Source: Natronosalvus hydrolyticus
GTDB taxonomy: Archaea; Halobacteriota; Halobacteria; Halobacteriales; Natrialbaceae
Reading direction: 5' to 3'
Assembly: GCA_025517525.1 (NCBI GenBank)
Contig: JAOPJZ010000006.1
Coordinates: forward strand, 160,385-224,384
DNA: 64,000 nt
Below are positions 18,281 through 26,776 of this stretch, in pieces. Under the pieces are notes generated by a model. It worked only from the letters and a program-made list of their open reading frames with translations. It searched no databases and was not told where the DNA came from. The position numbers and the translations under genes were made by a program. Position 1 is the first letter of the stretch. Each line of letters opens with the position of its first letter.

Positions 18281-18420
18281 CTGTAGGAGATTGTTGATAC
18301 GGATGCTCCGCTGAGATAGCGAACAGCAATCAGACCGCAGAAGGGTTCATGAATTGATTCTTTGATCGGCAGGGAGATAGTAGAATCGCAAGAGGGAACT
18401 CCATCAACAATGCGCGACAC
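18281..18420. repeat. ~140-bp dispersed repeat, copy A
   Basis: The segment starts near GGAGATTGTTGATAC and ends near CCATCAACAATG, so the ends form a short inverted repeat (ATTGTTGAT / ATCAACAAT). A second copy with the same length and order lies at 52201-52340. The match includes CTCTTCTG at the left, AGAAGGGTTC in the middle and CAAGAGGG near the right. An open frame on the minus strand crosses it but is disrupted in the other copy. This is a MITE-like or decayed insertion-sequence family. Confidence 0.65.
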
Positions 18421-18630
18421 ATGAGCGTTGTACGATAATTATTGTAGAGATGATATCATATGGTTGAGCTGAATTGAAGATTGACTAGTCTTTCTATTGA
18501 TTCTCTGTAGTGAATTACCGGGAGACGTCAGCGATAGCCCTATTAAAGCCCCTCTATACCACGGGAACAATCAACTGTCAAACATAAGTGCTTCGCGGAC
18601 CCGCTTGGGTCGCGGGTGTGCTTGAGGGTC

Positions 18631-18640
18631 TTTTTATACA
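18631..18640 (+). promoter_or_regulatory. TATA box of the CuA-like lipoprotein gene
   Basis: The sequence TTTTTATACA lies 33-42 bases before the ATG at 18673. A GAGGTGA ribosome-binding site lies between them at about 18660, predicting a short leader. The rest of the 541-base spacer from 18132 holds the dispersed repeat at 18281-18420 and a GC-rich inverted segment near 18595-18620, and otherwise nothing recognised. Confidence 0.5.
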
Positions 18641-18672
18641 CATCTCCAAGGTGCAGATAGAGGTGAACCACA

Positions 18673-19551
18673 ATGACTGTTGACTACCTGAGCAGACGAC
18701 GCATGCTCACCCTGTCCGGAGGCGCAGCGACGGTGGCGCTAGCGGGGTGTCTCGGTGGCGACGAGGACGATCCGGGTGTGACGGACGACCATGGCGACGA
18801 GGACCACACCGGTGTCGAAGCCGAACGTGAGGCATACGTGGTGACCTACCACTGGGGATACGCCGTGTTCGACGAACACGGCGACGAACTGGACCAGATC
18901 GAAATCGCTCCCGGGACGGAGTTAACGATCCATGCGGTGAACGATCACGCCTACGACGCGTTCGAGGCGTTACCTGACCCGGTCGCCGAGCAACTTGACG
19001 ACTTCGACGCGCTGGCGCGAACCGAGGAAAAAGTCGAGGCTGGTGAATTCCCCGAGCCAGAGGACGCAACGGTCGAAGGAGTGTACGACGAGGCCCACGG
19101 TCGTGGCGGCGACGATGATCACGACGATGGCCACAGCCACAGTGTCAGCCGGGAACTCGAAATCGAGTTCCTTCACGACGAAGACGATGATGGCCACGAC
19201 GATGATGACCACGGTCACGACGATGATGACCACGGTCACGACGATGATGGCCACGACGATGATGACCACGACGATGATGACCACGGCCACGACGACGATG
19301 ACCACGACGATGATGACCACGGCCACGACGACGATGACCACGATCACGACCACGAAGATGCCAAGTTGGACCACGGGTTCATGATCGTGGACACCGACAT
19401 CATGCTGGACGTGCCCGCAGACAAGGACGAACCGGTGACCGGTTCGGTTGTGTTCGACGAACCCGGCACGTACGAAGCGATGTGCCAGATCGACTGTGGC
19501 TACTACCACACGGAGCAGGTCGAAGAACTGATCGTCGTGACGGAGGAGTGA
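18673..19551 (+). CDS. Tat lipoprotein with His/Asp repeat and CuA-like copper site
   Basis: 292 residues. The signal has SRRRMLTLSGG and lipobox LAGC near residue 27. A first domain (about 45-130) is followed by a very long Asp/His tract with repeated DDDDHGHD units (about 150-225). The C-terminal cupredoxin-like part reads HGFMIVDTDIMLDVPADK, then GTYEAMCQIDCGYYH. The C-x3-C-x3-H spacing is that of the binuclear CuA site of cytochrome oxidase subunit II and nitrous-oxide reductase. It may carry electrons or store and transfer copper; no oxidase subunit I is nearby, so a metal-handling role is favoured. Confidence 0.8.
   Translation: MTVDYLSRRRMLTLSGGAATVALAGCLGGDEDDPGVTDDHGDEDHTGVEAEREAYVVTYHWGYAVFDEHGDELDQIEIAPGTELTIHAVNDHAYDAFEALPDPVAEQLDDFDALARTEEKVEAGEFPEPEDATVEGVYDEAHGRGGDDDHDDGHSHSVSRELEIEFLHDEDDDGHDDDDHGHDDDDHGHDDDGHDDDDHDDDDHGHDDDDHDDDDHGHDDDDHDHDHEDAKLDHGFMIVDTDIMLDVPADKDEPVTGSVVFDEPGTYEAMCQIDCGYYHTEQVEELIVVTEE
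19190..19350 (+). repeat. Tandem coding repeat (Asp/His tract)
   Basis: This part of the lipoprotein gene is built from repeats of GACGATGATGACCACGGTCA-like units that encode DDDDHGHD and close variants. Adjacent copies are nearly identical at the DNA level, so the tract can be expected to expand and contract by slippage. The encoded low-complexity segment is a probable Cu, Ni or Zn buffer. Confidence 0.75.
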
Positions 19552-19658
19552 AAGACGGCCTCGGGTACCGCGACAGCAACGGGCCCTCACGGTACCTATC
19601 CACGCACTGAGAAGGTGGAGATCGATACCACCTCGTACGCCTACCCCTTCCGATTCCA

Positions 19659-19967
19659 ATGCATCCCGAACTCGTCGTTGCAAAACTCGTCGTCGTCCTC
19701 CTCGGCTTTAGTATCACGTATCAGGCGTTCCGGGGGTATCGCCGCGGTCACGGGAGGACAATGCTTTACGTCGCACTCGGCTTCGCATTCATCAGCGTCG
19801 GGGCCGTTATCGAGGGCCTTCTCTTCGAACTGGATCTGGTTTCGATCTATCAGGCGAGCGCAATCCAGACCCTCATTGCCGCACTCGGGATGCTCTTGGT
19901 GCTGTACTCGCTCTACCATGGGCGAAACGAGCCCAAGAGATCGACGACAAAGCCAAGAAACAGGTGA
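19659..19967 (+). CDS. Small three-helix membrane protein, copy 2 of 3 (DUF7521-like)
   Basis: 102 residues: ELVVAKLVVVLLGFSITYQAFRGYRRG, a central FISVGAVIEGLLFELD, and IYQASAIQTLIAALGMLLVLYSLY. It is clearly paralogous to the proteins at 12147 and 21295, but here no winged-helix gene precedes it. It lies between the CuA-like lipoprotein and the YVTN protein. It may depend on one of the two regulators encoded nearby; that is inference. Confidence 0.72.
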   Translation: MHPELVVAKLVVVLLGFSITYQAFRGYRRGHGRTMLYVALGFAFISVGAVIEGLLFELDLVSIYQASAIQTLIAALGMLLVLYSLYHGRNEPKRSTTKPRNR

Positions 19968-20032
19968 ATCAGGGATCGTAACCGCCACTCAACAGCGGTT
20001 TCCGCGGAGAGTTGAGGGAAAAACACACTATT

Positions 20033-21157
20033 ATGAACACAGCCAATCAGCAACGTGACCGTACGCCAGGTGGTCTTGACATCCCTTCGGCGTCCCGCCG
20101 AAGTTTTTTGACACTAGCCGGAAGTACAGCGACAATCGCTTTCGCCGGCTGTCTCGGGGGTGACGACCGAAGCTCAGACGCTTTCGCGTACGTCACCAAC
20201 ACTGCCGACGGAACTGTCTCGGTTATCGATCAGCGTGAACGATCGGTGATAGATACGGTTGATGTCGCCGACCGAACATCTCACGGGGTCGCCGCACATC
20301 CCGATGGCGATGAACTATACGTTAGCGATGCTGGAAACGGACATATCTACGTCGTCTCGACGAGTGACTTCGAGAAATCCGAGACGATCGACGTCGACAT
20401 GCACGTTCACGGCCTCGACGTAACTCCAAACGGACGACAGCTGTACGTCTCGGGCGATCATTCGGAGGATGATGGTCACGGCGAAGGGGACGACCACGAT
20501 CACGACCATGACCAAGAAGACGACCACGAGGGTATCAGCGGTGAAGGCGAACTAGCCGTCATCGACACCGAAGACTACGACGTTCTCGACAGGATCGAAA
20601 CTGAGGGTTCTGGACACACGTATTTCGGCTCCGGGGATCGAGCCTACACGACGATGTACCACTTTGGCGAACGCCATCAGAATACGAACGCATTTGGAGT
20701 CATCGACCGCGAGGGGTTGACGATGTCGATGACTGTTCCAGTAAGTGACGGCGTCGTCAATGTGATGGCGACGGCGGAAGAGGATGACGTCGTGTATTGT
20801 GGAAGTCGGATGGCCAACTCCGTCTCAGTCATCGATACGAAACGCTGGGTCGAAGAGCAGCGGTTTTCGACCGGAGCGGAAACGCACGGACTCGCCGTAT
20901 CTCCTGATGGAGAGCATTTGTGGACAGCCAACCGAGGCAGTAACGACGTCAGAGTGATCGACCGCGAAACGGGCGGAATCGTCGAAACGATAGATAGCGG
21001 TGGTGATAATCACCTGTCGTTCTCTCCCGATACCCACGACGCCTATGTTACCTCGATCGAGTCAAACGAAGTCATCGTCATCGATAGTGAGAGCTACGAG
21101 ATTGAAGGACGGATCGATGTTGGTAGCCAACCACACGAACTCGTCTTCGGAACGTAA
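20033..21157 (+). CDS. YVTN-type beta-propeller Tat lipoprotein with His/Asp insertion
   Basis: About 374 residues from MNTANQQRDR. The signal has SRRSFLTLAGS and lipobox FAGC. The mature protein is built of repeated AYVTNTADGTVSVID-type blades (seven or so), as in surface-layer YVTN propellers. One blade carries an insertion DGHGEGDDHDHDHDQEDDHEG at about residues 145-170, similar to the Asp/His tracts of the lipoprotein at 18673 and the halocyanin linker. Some YVTN propellers of this kind occur with copper proteins in nitrite or nitrous-oxide reductase loci. A metal-delivery or scaffold role is inferred from context only. Confidence 0.8.
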   Translation: MNTANQQRDRTPGGLDIPSASRRSFLTLAGSTATIAFAGCLGGDDRSSDAFAYVTNTADGTVSVIDQRERSVIDTVDVADRTSHGVAAHPDGDELYVSDAGNGHIYVVSTSDFEKSETIDVDMHVHGLDVTPNGRQLYVSGDHSEDDGHGEGDDHDHDHDQEDDHEGISGEGELAVIDTEDYDVLDRIETEGSGHTYFGSGDRAYTTMYHFGERHQNTNAFGVIDREGLTMSMTVPVSDGVVNVMATAEEDDVVYCGSRMANSVSVIDTKRWVEEQRFSTGAETHGLAVSPDGEHLWTANRGSNDVRVIDRETGGIVETIDSGGDNHLSFSPDTHDAYVTSIESNEVIVIDSESYEIEGRIDVGSQPHELVFGT

Positions 21158-21294
21158 CGACGCTCACTCCCTGTGGGCGACGAAGAAAAAGTAGCATGGA
21201 TCAAATTCTTGGGATGGGTTCAACAATAGGAGTTTCCCCTTCGATTAAGTTGGGTACAGTTCCGACAAAGAACAGACAAGAAAGTCGCCATCGA

Positions 21295-21618
21295 TCACGG
21301 TTGATTCCGCTCGCGTATAATAATCTGGCTACTCATTGAACCACCGTACAGGGAGTACAACACGAACAGCATTCCGAATGCGACGATTCCTGTCTGAATC
21401 GAGCTCGCCTGATAAATTGTTAGGATATCCAACTCGTACAGGAGTCCTTCGATAACGGATCCGACACTAATGAACAGAAAACCGATACTAACGAACAGCA
21501 TCGGACGACCATTTCCGCGCCGATAACTCCGATAGGCCTGATACGCGATCAGCAGGCCCAGGGTTACGACGATGAGTTTGGCGATAACGAGTTCGGTGTG
21601 TGCAGTTACGTGGACCAT
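21295..21618 (-). CDS. Small three-helix membrane protein, copy 3 of 3 (DUF7521-like)
   Basis: 107 residues with the family marks LLIAYQAYRSYRRGNGRPMLFV, FLFISVGSVIEGLLYELD and IYQASSIQTGIVAFGMLFVLYSLYGGS. It starts two bases after the stop of the winged-helix regulator at 21621, repeating the arrangement seen at 12147-12805. The two pairs are duplicates flanking the left part of the copper island. Confidence 0.75.
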   Translation of the reverse strand: MVHVTAHTELVIAKLIVVTLGLLIAYQAYRSYRRGNGRPMLFVSIGFLFISVGSVIEGLLYELDILTIYQASSIQTGIVAFGMLFVLYSLYGGSMSSQIIIRERNQP

Positions 21619-21620
21619 TG

Positions 21621-21968
21621 TTATTCGTTTCTGATATCATTCCACATACGGGCGAATCGATCGGCAGTATCTTCTTCGATTTCGATTCGAATTTCGTACT
21701 GCCCATTGTTCAGAAGAACGTGGACGCCTTCGAGTCCGGTTTTGTATACCGATCGGTGATGCCCGTCCGGATCGATCTGTGTATTTTCGGTCACCAATCC
21801 GAGCGATTGGAGTTGTTCCAACCGACGATAGACCGTTCGTTCAGAGACGTCGCACGCCTCAACGAGTTCCGGAGCAGACATCGCTTGCTGGCTCGTATGT
21901 GCCAAGATATCCCGCGTATGCTCGTCGGCCATGAGGTCGAGCACCTCGTCCAACTCCGGATCGGCCAT
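21621..21968 (-). CDS. Winged helix-turn-helix regulator, copy 2 of 2
   Basis: 115 residues, with LDLMADEHTRDILAHTSQQA, then MSAPELVEACDVSERTVYRRLEQLQSLGLV as the DNA-binding unit and the same C-terminal tail as copy 1 (EEDTADRFARMWNDIRNE). It heads the two-gene unit with the small membrane protein. Its target is unknown; the duplicated pair in a metal island suggests control of neighbouring genes in response to a membrane signal. The ~110 bases upstream contain AT-rich tracts but no clear operator. Confidence 0.82.
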   Translation of the reverse strand: MADPELDEVLDLMADEHTRDILAHTSQQAMSAPELVEACDVSERTVYRRLEQLQSLGLVTENTQIDPDGHHRSVYKTGLEGVHVLLNNGQYEIRIEIEEDTADRFARMWNDIRNE

Positions 21969-22100
21969 TCATGTGGGGGTATTCATCACCCACATATAAA
22001 CTCAAGGAGTAATTCCAACACGGCCAAAAGAGCATGTAACCGGTCATGAAGGACACGACTCGTGGCTAACGACTCCCAACACAGCTATTTTGTTGATGAA

Positions 22101-22868
22101 TTATATGAGGTGGTCAACACATTTGCGGATCGTCTCCGGATCTGCAGCCCGTCCGAGGAGGCGTTGGCCTGGGAAATCGGTGAAGACAGTTTCTGGTTGA
22201 TGCTCATCCGATGGGTCATCAACCGAGACCGTCGTTCCCATAATGAACCCAACCACTTTACCCGAGAGAGTTAGAAGCGGAGATCCGCTACTTCCTGGCC
22301 CGCAAGGGATGTCCGCGAGAAATCCGGAGTCATGGGGCCGGTCGAACGATCCGTAACTTATCACCCACGATCCGATTGCGGTAGGATGTCCGATTTGAAC
22401 AAGCGGAATGTTTGATTCGGACGTGGCTTCGAACGAGACATCAAGCGTGAGTGGATCGTGATTGGTACCCTTTGCTTCGACGAGCGCAAGATCAACGTTC
22501 TCGTGTTCACCAAGAACGCGTCCTTCTATCGTCTTCCCCTCGAACGTTTCGAGTTCAGCGGTATCCGAATCAATGACGTGAGAGCACGTTAGAACAACGT
22601 CTTCTTTGATTAACCATCCTGTTGCCGATTCAACCCGAACAACGGATTTCCGGGCAGCCAGACCAGTATCCAGTGCTCTTTTCTGCATTTGATCGTCGAT
22701 TTCGGCCTCACTTGTCCCTGCAGAACCAGATCCTCTATCAAGACATCCAGCAACTGAAAGACTCCCACCGGCAACCCCGCAGTACAGAGCTGCTCGACGG
22801 GTGACGTTGAATTCATTTTCTGGAGTCGTACTCTCCGGGGAAGTACCGTGCTCTGGAATTTTAGTCAT
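22101..22868 (-). CDS. Trypsin-like serine protease, Tat lipoprotein
   Basis: 255 residues. The signal TRRAALYCGVAGGSLSVAGC has a Tat motif and lipobox. The S1-type triad is visible: His in VLTCSHVIDSD, Asp in ENVDLALVEA, and Ser in CGPGSSGSPLL. It is therefore a HtrA/trypsin-fold exported protease without a PDZ domain. The start is four bases after the methyltransferase stop, making it the last gene of the copper operon. It may process or degrade exported proteins damaged by copper; that is inference. Confidence 0.85.
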   Translation of the reverse strand: MTKIPEHGTSPESTTPENEFNVTRRAALYCGVAGGSLSVAGCLDRGSGSAGTSEAEIDDQMQKRALDTGLAARKSVVRVESATGWLIKEDVVLTCSHVIDSDTAELETFEGKTIEGRVLGEHENVDLALVEAKGTNHDPLTLDVSFEATSESNIPLVQIGHPTAIGSWVISYGSFDRPHDSGFLADIPCGPGSSGSPLLTLSGKVVGFIMGTTVSVDDPSDEHQPETVFTDFPGQRLLGRAADPETIRKCVDHLI

Positions 22869-22872
22869 TGCT

Positions 22873-23547
22873 CTATTTTTGGAGGTCCTGACGGTGGTTC
22901 TGGAACGAACGGCGATGACGGAGCCGTCCGCGAACGAACGGTCGGACTGGCGGGATACCGGTACGTAGCCGTGTTATTTCGATAACGTCGAGTGACCGCG
23001 GTTGAACGAACACTGTCGGGGTTCGCCGCGTCAAGTGGCATCCGCCAGCGATTCGTCGCCAAACCGGTGCGATCGCTTTTTGAAGACGCGATTGCCACCC
23101 ATCAGCAGCGACGTGTTCGAGAAACCGGAACTCTCCACCAGGTTTCAGCACGCGTACGACTTCGCCGATTGCAGTCTCGACGTCCGGGATTGTACAGAAG
23201 ACCATCGATGCAATGACGACATCGAATGAATCGCTGGGATAGGGAAGCGATTCAGCCCGTGCCGATCGAATCTCGACATCAAGGTCTAGTTTTTCGGTCC
23301 GGCTTCGAGCTCGTTTTCTCATGTGAGGATCGGGGTCGATCGCGTAAAATTCGATCGCCTGGTTCGAAGCAGCTTCCTCGGCAAAAAACGGAAACATCGC
23401 CCCGGTACCAGTGCCAAGATCCAGCACTCGTCCATCGAGGTCCTGTGCTAAGTATTCACGATGCGGCCGCAGTATGGTTCGTTCTGCAAGCCATGTTGCC
23501 GGGTCGTATATCGCTGCAAACACCGGATGTGACAGTTCTTTAGTCAT
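22873..23547 (-). CDS. Class I SAM-dependent methyltransferase
   Basis: 224 residues from MTKELSHPVFAAIYD; the longer open frame upstream overlaps the permease gene and is not used. Motif I is VLDLGTGTGAMFPFF, motif post-I is FYAIDPDPHM, and later DSFDVVIASMVFCTIPD and RVLKPGGEFRFLEHV. These are typical of UbiE/COQ5-like small-molecule methyltransferases. Its ATG overlaps the stop of the permease (ATGA), so it is co-translated in the copper operon. The substrate is unknown. Confidence 0.85.
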   Translation of the reverse strand: MTKELSHPVFAAIYDPATWLAERTILRPHREYLAQDLDGRVLDLGTGTGAMFPFFAEEAASNQAIEFYAIDPDPHMRKRARSRTEKLDLDVEIRSARAESLPYPSDSFDVVIASMVFCTIPDVETAIGEVVRVLKPGGEFRFLEHVAADGWQSRLQKAIAPVWRRIAGGCHLTRRTPTVFVQPRSLDVIEITRLRTGIPPVRPFVRGRLRHRRSFQNHRQDLQK

Positions 23548-24329
23548 GGTATCACCTGAAGGCGAGACGTTTGTTGTCCACCAGTGAGTCGATAGAAAAG
23601 AAGGACTGCTACCGTCCCGACGAGAAAGAGATACCCGAGCGACCATCCCAGATGAACGAGCGTATCCGGCTGCGCTGTAAGACCTGCGTCGAAGACGACT
23701 TCCATCGGATGGTATCCTGGAAGAATTTTCACCCACCACGTGTCTTCGCCCATTGGAAAGAGCGGTGATTGAAAGAGACCGATGTCGAGCATTGAGGCAA
23801 CGAGGATCGTCCATAGGCCAGCCACCCTGTCGAAGACGACACCCAGTAGCATCCCGACGAATCCGTACAGTAGCGTTACCACAAAGATAGCCAGGACAAA
23901 CAACATCGGTTGTTCAGGCCTGACGTCGTAGGCCATGACACCCACAGTGACCACTGTCACCAGTGTTACCAGAACACTGAGCGTTCCGAGACGAGCAAGG
24001 ATCACCTCACGCGCCCGGTAGCCTGCCAGCACCAGCCGACCATCGACGTTCCGCGCATCCTGCATGAGTAACAGCCCGACGATCCCCGCGATGATGGTGC
24101 TCGTGAGCGGCGTCATCGCAACGCCGTGGACTTCTGGGAGGCCTCGCATGACGGTCTGCGTTTCCCCGTCAATAGGGAGCTCGATCGGCATCTGCGCGTC
24201 TTGCGTGACGGCGAACGCGACGGTGATAAACGCGATCGGGAGCGCGATCAGCAACCCGACGAGCACGTAGTTGCGGGCAGTTTCTCGGAAGCTGATCCGG
24301 AACATCGTCATGGTGCGACGACCGCTCAT
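23544..24329 (-). CDS. ABC-2 type permease (NosY-like), subunit 2
   Basis: 261 residues from MSGRRTMTMFR, whose ATG overlaps the stop of the preceding permease gene. Six hydrophobic helices are visible. An early SFRETARNYVLVGLLIALP segment and DTWWVKILPGYHPMEVVFDAGL, paralleled by VPWWVEYFPLYHPKTLVQDTML in the other permease, show that the two permeases are paralogous and probably form a heterodimer. With the ATPase at 25066 they resemble NosFY-type transporters associated with copper maturation. Confidence 0.8.
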   Translation of the reverse strand: MSGRRTMTMFRISFRETARNYVLVGLLIALPIAFITVAFAVTQDAQMPIELPIDGETQTVMRGLPEVHGVAMTPLTSTIIAGIVGLLLMQDARNVDGRLVLAGYRAREVILARLGTLSVLVTLVTVVTVGVMAYDVRPEQPMLFVLAIFVVTLLYGFVGMLLGVVFDRVAGLWTILVASMLDIGLFQSPLFPMGEDTWWVKILPGYHPMEVVFDAGLTAQPDTLVHLGWSLGYLFLVGTVAVLLFYRLTGGQQTSRLQVIP

Positions 24330-25066
24330 CGCAGCCACCTCCCCTCGACGGCCATCGTTCGTTGGAACACGAAAAGCGCGAGTCCGACCAGCACGGCGAG
24401 GTACCCGAGGACGAAGAGAAGGTCACCCATTGCATACGTCCCGTCGAGCATCGTATCCTGGACCAACGTCTTTGGATGGTACAGCGGGAAGTACTCTACC
24501 CACCACGGAACGTCGGCGGCAAGCGGACTCTCACCACTCAAGAACGCGTCCATCATCGCAAGCAACGCGATCACCAGCGACCCCTCGAACAGGCGGGGGA
24601 GGATCGCCCCGACCAGGACACCGATACACGCGTACAGCACGCCGGACAGTGCAAGAAAGACGACGGCCAAGAAGGGTGCCTCGGCCGAAACGTTGACCGA
24701 CAGAACGCCGAAATTGATGACCGCGATGACGACCGTGATTCCGACGATCGTGAGGAGCCGAGAGACGAGGACGGTGCTCGGGGAGTAGCCGACGACGACA
24801 AGTCGTCGGTCCGCCGATCTGGCCCCGATGATCATCACTAACCCGAGGATGCCGGCAACTAGTGCGACGCCGAGTGTTGCACCGACGATGCGCGCGAGCT
24901 CGATAGGAACCGACTCGACTGTCGGCATTTCCGGCATATTCGAAATTGCCTGCCCCCACCCTTCAATGACGATCGCCGGTAAGAGCACAGCTAGAACGAC
25001 CGTGACCGGGTCACGAACGAACGAGCGTATCTGGGACAACACCCCGATGGTGAGCTTTTCCGCCAT
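24326..25066 (-). CDS. ABC-2 type permease (NosY-like), subunit 1
   Basis: 246 residues from MAEKLTIGVLSQIRSFVRDPVTVVLAVLLPAIVIEG; the far longer open frame upstream lies over the ATPase gene and is a shadow. Six hydrophobic helices; a large extracytoplasmic loop between the first two carries SNMPEMPTVESVPIELAR. The start overlaps the stop of the ATPase gene by one base (TGATG). It pairs with the permease at 23544. Confidence 0.8.
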   Translation of the reverse strand: MAEKLTIGVLSQIRSFVRDPVTVVLAVLLPAIVIEGWGQAISNMPEMPTVESVPIELARIVGATLGVALVAGILGLVMIIGARSADRRLVVVGYSPSTVLVSRLLTIVGITVVIAVINFGVLSVNVSAEAPFLAVVFLALSGVLYACIGVLVGAILPRLFEGSLVIALLAMMDAFLSGESPLAADVPWWVEYFPLYHPKTLVQDTMLDGTYAMGDLLFVLGYLAVLVGLALFVFQRTMAVEGRWLR

Positions 25067-25746
25067 CAGTTCTCGACCTCCGAGAGCGTCCCGTCTTTCA
25101 GTTCGTAGATGCGGTCGATGCGGTCTCGTTCTTGCAGGAGGTGAGAAATGATGACGATCGAAATGTCGTCGGCGACGAGTGCCTCGCTCAGGTCCCAGAA
25201 CGTCTGGTACGTCTCCCAGTCGAAGCCAGTGTACGGCTCGTCGAGCAACAACACGTCCGGGTCGTGCATGAGCGCGATCCCGAGATTGACCTTCTGGCGA
25301 TTCCCACCGCTCAGGTGATCGACGCGATAATCGAGATACCGCTCGAAGTCGAGCCGATCGGCGAGATCGTCCATCGCCGCGGTCATCTCGTCCTCGTCCA
25401 GCCCGTAGCCGGTTCCGAACAGTCGGAACGTCTCGCGGACGGTGAGCCGATCGTACAGAAGCGTTTCTTGCGGACACCACCCAATCGTGCCGTTACGAGT
25501 GACGTCGCCGCTGTCCTGGTCTAGGACGCCGACGAGGATCTTCATCAATGTCGATTTCCCGGATCCGTTCTCGCCAACGATCCCGACGATTTCGCCCGGA
25601 TAGACGTTGATCGACGCGCCAGTCAACACTTCAACGCTCCTGGTGAACGGGAGTCGTGAACCGTACGTCTTCGTGATATCGTTCGCACTGATTATTTTGC
25701 GTCCGAATTCGGCCTCCGATTCCTGGGTTACTTCGTTCATTGTCAT
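25066..25746 (-). CDS. ABC transporter ATP-binding protein (NosF-like)
   Basis: 226 residues. Walker A is GENGSGKST (about residue 60), the signature is LSGGNRQK and Walker B is VLLLDEPYTGFD, followed by the switch His in IIISHLL. An N-terminal extension of ~20 residues (EVTQESEAEFGRK) is unusual. The Q-loop reads GWCPQETLLYDRLTVRETFRLFG. A GGAGA sequence lies just before the ATG. The two permeases follow with overlapping starts. In this copper operon it probably powers export of a copper-related or lipid-linked substrate. Confidence 0.9.
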   Translation of the reverse strand: MTMNEVTQESEAEFGRKIISANDITKTYGSRLPFTRSVEVLTGASINVYPGEIVGIVGENGSGKSTLMKILVGVLDQDSGDVTRNGTIGWCPQETLLYDRLTVRETFRLFGTGYGLDEDEMTAAMDDLADRLDFERYLDYRVDHLSGGNRQKVNLGIALMHDPDVLLLDEPYTGFDWETYQTFWDLSEALVADDISIVIISHLLQERDRIDRIYELKDGTLSEVEN

Positions 25747-25772
25747 TGTCTCCTGTTGTTCTTTTTACCTCT

Positions 25773-26450
25773 CTAGGGTGATCGAGACTCGCTTACGAAG
25801 CGTCGCCACTGACCCAATCGAGGAACGAACAGTGGAACTTCCTGCCGATACGTTCGGTACTCCTCACCGAACTGATCAAGCATGTCTCGCTCTTCCTTGC
25901 GAGCGAGCCACGTGAAGGTCAGGACGATAATCGGGAACAACCCAACCGAAAATATCGTGGGCCAGTGAACGATACCCTCGCCAAAAAGAGCGAGGAACAA
26001 CCCAGTGTACTGCGGGTGGCGGACGTAGCTGTAGAGTCCGCTGGTAACCAGATGGTCTTCCTGTCTGGCACGATGGACCTGTCTCCATCCCTGAATAAAG
26101 AGCAGGATCCCGGTGAGCGCCAAGCTATAGCCGACCAGCATCGATACGAACATTCCAGTCTCACCGATACCAACCAGTGTAGACCAGAGATTGTCGCTGA
26201 CGTACTCCCGATCGAGGCCGCCGAACCGAATCAGGAGATAAATCGTCAGCGGGAACCCGAACATTTCGGCGTACAGCGCGATGATAAACGCCTGTACGAC
26301 ACCGGCACCAGCCCACTCGCGCCAGCTTTCTGGGGCGAAATAGCGGTAAAATACCCACGACACAACGACGATCATGATTAGCGCGAGAGCCCACGCTCCG
26401 GCTTGTTCGAACGTCACGTCCAAGCTGGTGAAACCGGTGGCCAGCAACAT
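25773..26450 (-). CDS. PEMT/isoprenylcysteine-methyltransferase-like membrane protein
   Basis: About 225 residues with five or six helices. The C-terminal half has TSGLYSYVRHPQYTGLFLALFGEGI and EERDMLDQFGEEYRTYRQEVPLFVP, the SAM-binding signature of PEMT, ICMT and NnrU-type membrane methyltransferases. The ATG overlaps the end of the upstream HMA gene (TGATG). Members of this fold are recurrent in metal-resistance islands, where their substrate has not been defined. Confidence 0.8.
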   Translation of the reverse strand: MLLATGFTSLDVTFEQAGAWALALIMIVVVSWVFYRYFAPESWREWAGAGVVQAFIIALYAEMFGFPLTIYLLIRFGGLDREYVSDNLWSTLVGIGETGMFVSMLVGYSLALTGILLFIQGWRQVHRARQEDHLVTSGLYSYVRHPQYTGLFLALFGEGIVHWPTIFSVGLFPIIVLTFTWLARKEERDMLDQFGEEYRTYRQEVPLFVPRLGQWRRFVSESRSP

Positions 26451-26776
26451 CACCAGTCACCGTCCACGACGATCTGACAGCATCCATCGCTGTGATTGGA
26501 TGGTGTTCGAGCGATCCCTGACTCTCGATCATTATTGCCGAACGTTCTGTCCGGGGCGCTCATATCGAAACACGCCGACTCGCACGTAGCGCTTCTGATC
26601 CTCGAATTGATCCGTTCGAGCGAGACAGCGGCGGGATCGTACTCGACGCTCACTGTTTCGGTTTCAAACTCGACGCGTGCGCCACGGACGCCACGAAGCG
26701 TAGCGATCGCTCGTTCGAGCGTCAGAGCGCAATTTGGACAGTGCAATCCGTGGATGTCGGTGTGTTTTCTCGTCAT
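26450..26776 (-). CDS. HMA-domain copper-binding protein, second in operon
   Basis: 108 residues. The HMA core is TDIHGLHCPNCALTLERAIATLRGVRGARVEFETETVSVEYDPAAVSLERINSRI with the metal-binding C-x2-C at CPNC (about residues 13-16). The C-terminal ~45 residues are unlike a simple CopZ chaperone and include further cysteines (CESAC, DGCCQ). It overlaps the 85-aa ORF upstream by four bases. It probably carries Cu(I) or a related soft metal between cytoplasm and transporter. Confidence 0.85.
   Translation of the reverse strand: MTRKHTDIHGLHCPNCALTLERAIATLRGVRGARVEFETETVSVEYDPAAVSLERINSRIRSATCESACFDMSAPDRTFGNNDRESGIARTPSNHSDGCCQIVVDGDW

Noticed and set aside
22873..23814. Extended 313-aa form of the SAM methyltransferase
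   Set aside because: The extra N-terminal 89 residues lie over the permease gene in another frame and are Ser/Arg-rich; the ATG overlapping the permease stop is the natural start.
24326..25480. Extended 384-aa form of the first ABC permease
   Set aside because: The upstream part covers the ATPase gene in another frame; the ATG at 25066 overlapping the ATPase stop fits the operon.
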